8,368 nt of DNA from CG2-30-40-21 sp043806395 (GTDB lineage: Bacteria; UBA9089; CG2-30-40-21). The notes below the pieces were generated by a model that ran no database searches, was not told where the DNA came from, and saw only the letters and a program-made list of their open reading frames with translations. The stretch's first letter is position 1; each line of letters opens with the position of its first letter. Below, one piece after another: positions 5,924-8,368 of the stretch. The stretch lies in assembly GCA_043806395.1 (NCBI GenBank), contig JAZDHC010000293.1, forward strand, positions 1-8,368, read 5' to 3'. The position numbers were made by a program, and so were the translations under genes.

Positions 5924-6481
5924 TTGTTTCGATTTACCGTGTTAAAGGAGATAGGTAGATTACATCCTCCATTTAGATACACGATTCAATGGCCAACCTT
6001 TGACCAAATGGAGGACATCGCCGGAGCCAGGACTATATGCGAATTTTTAGGGGATATCGTGCTCATTGAAAAAGCGATCCTGAACAAAGAGGCATCTGAT
6101 TTTGGTATCCGATTGCATCAAGGATTCAAGGACAACAGGCGAGATTATCTTAGTAAAGGCTTAGCCAATGGCTATCGTAGTCTTCATCTGATCTTAGGTA
6201 TAACGATAGCAACACTATCTGGTAGTACGCAAGAGATTCCCTGCGAACTTCAACTAAGGACAGTCTTTCAGGATGGATGGGCTCGAAAGTATCATCTTAC
6301 CCTATACGGGAAGTCACGAAAATTACGCCGTCGATTTGGAGATAAACTTGCGAAAATGAGTCAACTTCTACATGAATGCGATATGCTGGCTGATGAAGTC
6401 GCAACTGAAGTTATGCAGACTAAAGAAGAAAAAGAAGATAGAAAGGGAAACACAGAGACACTTCCTATATTTCTAAAATGA
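5924..6481 (+). CDS. RelA/SpoT-type synthetase domain protein (split or partial)
   Basis: This 185-residue ORF has the RelA/SpoT nucleotide pyrophosphokinase signature. DIAGARTI (31-38) holds the Mg-binding Asp. GYRSLHLIL (83-91) is the G-loop with the guanine-stacking Tyr. ELQLRTVFQDGWARKYH (108-124) has the catalytic Glu and the conserved Q, W and H. There is no hydrolase (HD), TGS or ACT domain, so it is of the small alarmone synthetase type, which includes the toxic synthetases that make ppApp or modify tRNA ends. The N-terminal ATP-binding R-x-K...S element is absent or reduced to RLFRFTVLKEI, directly after the stop codons that end the Fic frame. Possible starts are TTG 5924 or GTG 5939; neither has a good Shine-Dalgarno. 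I therefore suspect the second half of a former Fic-Rel fusion, or a translationally coupled gene. The C-terminal 20 residues are highly charged. Confidence 0.84.
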   Translation: MFRFTVLKEIGRLHPPFRYTIQWPTFDQMEDIAGARTICEFLGDIVLIEKAILNKEASDFGIRLHQGFKDNRRDYLSKGLANGYRSLHLILGITIATLSGSTQEIPCELQLRTVFQDGWARKYHLTLYGKSRKLRRRFGDKLAKMSQLLHECDMLADEVATEVMQTKEEKEDRKGNTETLPIFLK

Positions 6482-6552
6482 TTTATGTTGTAGAGTCGGA
6501 AGAAAAAAGACGATTGAGAAATGAAGCAATTGCCTGATTCATCGACATTACA

Positions 6553-6580
6553 AGTTATTATGAAAAAATTCATAATAGCT
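6553..6580. terminator. AT-rich hairpin after the Rel ORF
   Basis: TATTATGAA (6556-6564) pairs perfectly with TTCATAATA (6569-6577) around an AAAA loop. Three further pairs, one a G-U wobble, extend the stem to 12 bp. It lies 72 nt past the Rel stop. No T-run follows and the stem is AT-rich, so it is at best a weak terminator or an mRNA-stabilising structure. Confidence 0.35.
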
Positions 6581-6679
6581 GAAAGAATGAATAATATCTT
6601 GATTAATACACCAGAATCCAAACAAACCAACTTCCTTCTTTACACTCGATGTTCAAGTTTTTCGATCTGTGTAAAAAAC

Positions 6680-6701
6680 GGACACCCACAAGGGGATGTC
6701 C
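6680..6701. repeat. GC-rich hairpin repeat (GGACACCC...GGGGATGTCC)
   Basis: GGACACCC (6680-6687) and GGGGATGTCC (6692-6701) form an imperfect stem with an ACAA loop, followed by CTACGAAA. I recall this word type, 'gggacacccacaaggggatgtccctacg', as a widespread intergenic repeat. It appears once in this window. Confidence 0.5.
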
Positions 6702-6713
6702 CTACGAAATACG

Positions 6714-6768
6714 GACAACATATTGTACGCATCTCCTGTCAAATTCCCATTCCGTAACAGCCTGTCGA
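6714..6768 (+). repeat. 55-bp direct repeat, copy 2 (intergenic)
   Basis: Ungapped partner of 5832-5886, with the final 22 bases (6747-6768) identical. It lies in non-coding DNA directly after the GC-rich hairpin. Together the copies bracket the Rel ORF as direct repeats. Confidence 0.85.
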
Positions 6769-6977
6769 CACAAACCATGAGGGAAAAGCAAATGTTGAAG
6801 TCTTTATAAAAGACAAAATTGTTTGACTTACGCAAAAATGTCGATTTTCACGCCTTGCCAGCCAAGCGTCTCACTTATACAGAGAACAATCAAGCTACAA
6901 AAAGCAACTAAAGACGGTTGTCCTACCAACATTTGAGAGTTGACACGACCCTACGCACCCTTCAACGAGGGATAAAG

Positions 6978-8183
6978 CTACCACCTCAATATCCTGTCAA
7001 CCGCCTCTTGCATCCTTTGCGTATCAACGGTTAATGCCATACGGATATACCCTTCACCATATTCTCCAAAGCCATTCCCAGGTGTAGCAACTATCGAAAA
7101 CTCCCTTAAAAGCCGCGTAGACATCTCTTCAGAGGTATAGCCTGCTGGTGTGGTTATCCAGACATAAAAGGTTGCCTGCGACTTATACACATCCCAACCC
7201 GCCTGTGTCAATCCATTTACCAGAACGGCCCGCCTTTCCTGATACACCTCACGCATCTTTCTTGTACATTCCTGAGAAGAGGAAAGGGCTGCAACCCCAG
7301 CCATTTGAACAGCCTCAAAAGCACCAGAATCAAGGTTACCCTTTATCTTCAAGAGACCTGCAATCAAGTCCCTGTTCCCAGCTGCAAACCCTATTCGCCA
7401 GCCAGTCATCTGATAGGTTTTTGACAATGAAAAGAATTCCATGCCAATATCCATTGCCCCAAGCACCTCAAGGAAGCTATGAGGGGCATGTTCCCCCTTA
7501 GAAAAGGGGGGCAGGGGGATTGTGTTATTATCATAGTACATCTCTGAATAAGCCATATCATGGCAGACAATGATATGGTGTTTGAAAGCAAAATCCACCA
7601 CCTGCCTGAAAAACTCAAGGGTACTGACTGCCCCTGTTGGATTATTGGGATAATTCAAAAACATTAGTTTTGCCTTGCTGAGTATATCTTGAGGAATATC
7701 CTTAAGCAAGGGCAGAAAGTTATTTTCCTTCAGAAGTGGCATTGGATAGGGCACCCCACCGGCAAGAATAGTTGCTGCCTGATACACCGGATATCCTGGC
7801 GATGGCACCAGAACAACATCACCCGGATCAATAAAGGCAAATGGAGTATGCCCAATGCCCTCTTTGGAGCCAATAAGAGAAATAATTTCATTCTCTGGAT
7901 TCAAATCTATGCCAAACCGTCCCTTACACCAGTTTGCTGCTGCCTGCCTGAAGTCAAGACGACCGTTTGATGATGGATAACGATGCGTTGTCGAATCCCT
8001 TATCGCCTTGCTCATTGCCTCCACAATATGATCCGGTGTAGGAATATCCGGGTCCCCAATGCTCAAGTCTATCAAATCTGCCCCCTTTGCCCGTTCCTCC
8101 TGTTTAAGCTGGTCTATCCTGACAAAAAGGTATGGCGGTAGACTGTTTAATCCCTTAGAGTATTTCGTTTGTTGAGTAGACAT
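6978..8183 (-). CDS. dapL: LL-diaminopimelate aminotransferase
   Basis: DapL is a class I/II PLP-dependent aminotransferase that converts tetrahydrodipicolinate and glutamate to LL-diaminopimelate in one step, for lysine and peptidoglycan. The 401-residue protein has the family hallmarks: LSIGDPDIPTP (40-50), GSKEGIGHTPFAFIDPGD (105-122), NYPNNPTGA (177-185), CHDMAYSE (207-214; D209 contacts the PLP ring nitrogen), SLSKTYQMTGWRIGF (252-266; K255 forms the Schiff base, R263 binds phosphate) and GYIRMAL (378-384; R381 binds substrate carboxylate). The start is ATG 8183, with AGGAGG 9 nt upstream (8193-8198); an in-frame ATG at 8246 is unlikely because the family begins near the chosen start. 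Residues about 219-231 (NNTIPLPPFSKGE) are an extra insertion encoded by a dispersed palindromic repeat, between YYD and APHSFLEV, which are normally almost adjacent. All catalytic residues are intact, so activity is likely. No clear promoter seen. Confidence 0.95.
   Translation of the reverse strand: MSTQQTKYSKGLNSLPPYLFVRIDQLKQEERAKGADLIDLSIGDPDIPTPDHIVEAMSKAIRDSTTHRYPSSNGRLDFRQAAANWCKGRFGIDLNPENEIISLIGSKEGIGHTPFAFIDPGDVVLVPSPGYPVYQAATILAGGVPYPMPLLKENNFLPLLKDIPQDILSKAKLMFLNYPNNPTGAVSTLEFFRQVVDFAFKHHIIVCHDMAYSEMYYDNNTIPLPPFSKGEHAPHSFLEVLGAMDIGMEFFSLSKTYQMTGWRIGFAAGNRDLIAGLLKIKGNLDSGAFEAVQMAGVAALSSSQECTRKMREVYQERRAVLVNGLTQAGWDVYKSQATFYVWITTPAGYTSEEMSTRLLREFSIVATPGNGFGEYGEGYIRMALTVDTQRMQEAVDRILRW
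7491..7526 (-). repeat. Dispersed palindromic repeat, copy C, inside dapL
   Basis: On the minus strand this reads AATCCCCCTGCCCCCCTTTT followed by CTAAGGGGGAA. It matches copies A (49-83) and B (8294-8330), including the CCCCCTT/AAGGGGG stem. It encodes T-I-P-L-P-P-F-S-K-G-E within DapL and keeps the reading frame. Small changes in the spacer relative to copies A and B fit divergence after insertion. Confidence 0.88.
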
Positions 8184-8192
8184 GTTTAGTAG

Positions 8193-8198
8193 CCTCCT
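8193..8198 (-). promoter_or_regulatory. Shine-Dalgarno of dapL
   Basis: AGGAGG on the minus strand, 9 nt before ATG 8183. It fixes the start against the upstream in-frame ATGs at 8246 and 8240. Confidence 0.8.
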
Positions 8199-8293
8199 AT
8201 TGTTTGATTTTGACTTATGGTATATTCCGGGACGGTTCATTTCCATTGTTTTTCATATGATTTCTTTCGGGCAAGGGACATCATCTACAGAAT

Positions 8294-8330
8294 ACAACCC
8301 CCTAACCCCCTTTTCTAAGGGGGAATTTTA
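8294..8330 (+). repeat. Dispersed C/G-rich palindromic repeat, copy B
   Basis: ACAACCCCCTAA followed by CCCCCTT-TTCT-AAGGGGG (8306-8323). It is nearly identical to copy A at the left end and in the same orientation. It lies about 110 bp upstream of dapL, in the only stretch that could hold the dapL promoter, where I could not identify convincing -35/-10 boxes. Confidence 0.85.
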
Positions 8331-8368
8331 CACTCTTAACTAACCGCAAGCTTTCAAATAAAGGTGAA

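Larger units (their letters stand above)
6482..6977. other. Gene-free repeat region between the Rel ORF and dapL
   Basis: I see no convincing gene in these 496 bp; the short open frames have no start signals and run through repeats. It contains an AT-rich hairpin (6553-6580), a GC-rich hairpin of dispersed-repeat type (6680-6701), the second copy of the 55-bp repeat (6714-6768), and a stretch near 6910-6970 rich in 'cctacgcaccc'-like words typical of dispersed repeats. It also serves as the shared 3' region of two convergent transcripts. Confidence 0.6.

Noticed and set aside
5356..5982. Minus-strand frames opposite the Fic/Rel genes (5356-5568, 5779-5982)
   Set aside because: Antisense to the conserved Fic motif or to the repeat-bearing Fic-Rel junction; no protein similarity recognised.
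6521..6757. 78-codon plus-strand frame after the Rel ORF, considered as a small antitoxin
   Set aside because: It reads through the AT-rich hairpin, the GC-rich hairpin repeat and the 55-bp repeat, and has no Shine-Dalgarno, so its composition is explained by repeats.
6361..6835. Minus-strand frames 6361-6630 and 6653-6835
   Set aside because: One is antisense to the Rel ORF 3' end, the other runs through repeats; neither has start signals or similarity.
7148..7970. Frames inside dapL on either strand (7148-7501, 7406-7618, 7689-7970)
   Set aside because: Shadows of a gene with complete aminotransferase motifs.
49..8330. Palindrome copies A and B as attachment sites of an integrated element spanning the window
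   Set aside because: A third copy lies inside dapL and no integrase is present, so these are dispersed repeats rather than att sites.
1..8368. CRISPR arrays, tRNA or rRNA genes, complete transposase genes
   Set aside because: I saw no regularly spaced repeat series, no cloverleaf with CCA context, no rRNA-like sequence and no transposase motifs.

Overview
The window is chromosomal DNA from an uncultured bacterium, probably a planctomycete of the anammox type (Brocadiales). That placement is an inference. It rests on an McsA-like zinc protein, an LL-diaminopimelate aminotransferase, moderate to low GC, and many short dispersed palindromic and 'ctctgcgtctctgcgg'-type intergenic repeats of the kind I associate with those genomes. 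No rRNA, tRNA or other taxonomic marker is present.

Layout. 1-264: repeat-rich intergenic DNA. 265-753 (-): McsA-like zinc/UVR-motif protein with a clear promoter. 754-1012: divergent promoter region with an operator-like palindrome. 1013-3490 (+): large HEAT-like/zinc-ribbon/TPR/SEC-C protein of unknown function. 3500-4058 (+): strong promoter and Shine-Dalgarno in front of the wreck of an Eco57I-like DNA adenine methyltransferase. 4089-6481 (+): a co-directional cluster of a GAF/DHp-like sensor remnant, a Fic (AMPylation) protein and a RelA/SpoT nucleotide pyrophosphokinase domain. 6482-6977: gene-free, repeat-laden. 6978-8183 (-): dapL. 8184-8368: dapL upstream region with another palindromic repeat.

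The most interesting part is the GAF-Fic-RelA/SpoT cluster. Fic enzymes transfer AMP from ATP to proteins. RelA/SpoT-type synthetases transfer pyrophosphate from ATP to GTP/GDP and, in toxic small alarmone synthetases, to adenine nucleotides or tRNA. A ligand-sensing GAF protein next to these two ATP-consuming growth-control enzymes suggests a conflict or stress-response system (toxin-antitoxin or anti-phage). I know of no described system with this pairing. The locus looks damaged: the GAF gene lacks its 5' end, and the Fic and Rel parts are in different frames. The junction between them contains a copy of a 55-bp repeat that occurs again after the Rel ORF, so the Rel ORF is bracketed by direct repeats 882 bp apart. 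The Fic protein also has Thr where the autoinhibitory Glu would be expected.

The flanking genes are housekeeping in type. dapL carries an in-frame insertion of the same GC-rich palindrome found intergenically at both window ends, a clear case of a dispersed repeat becoming part of a protein.
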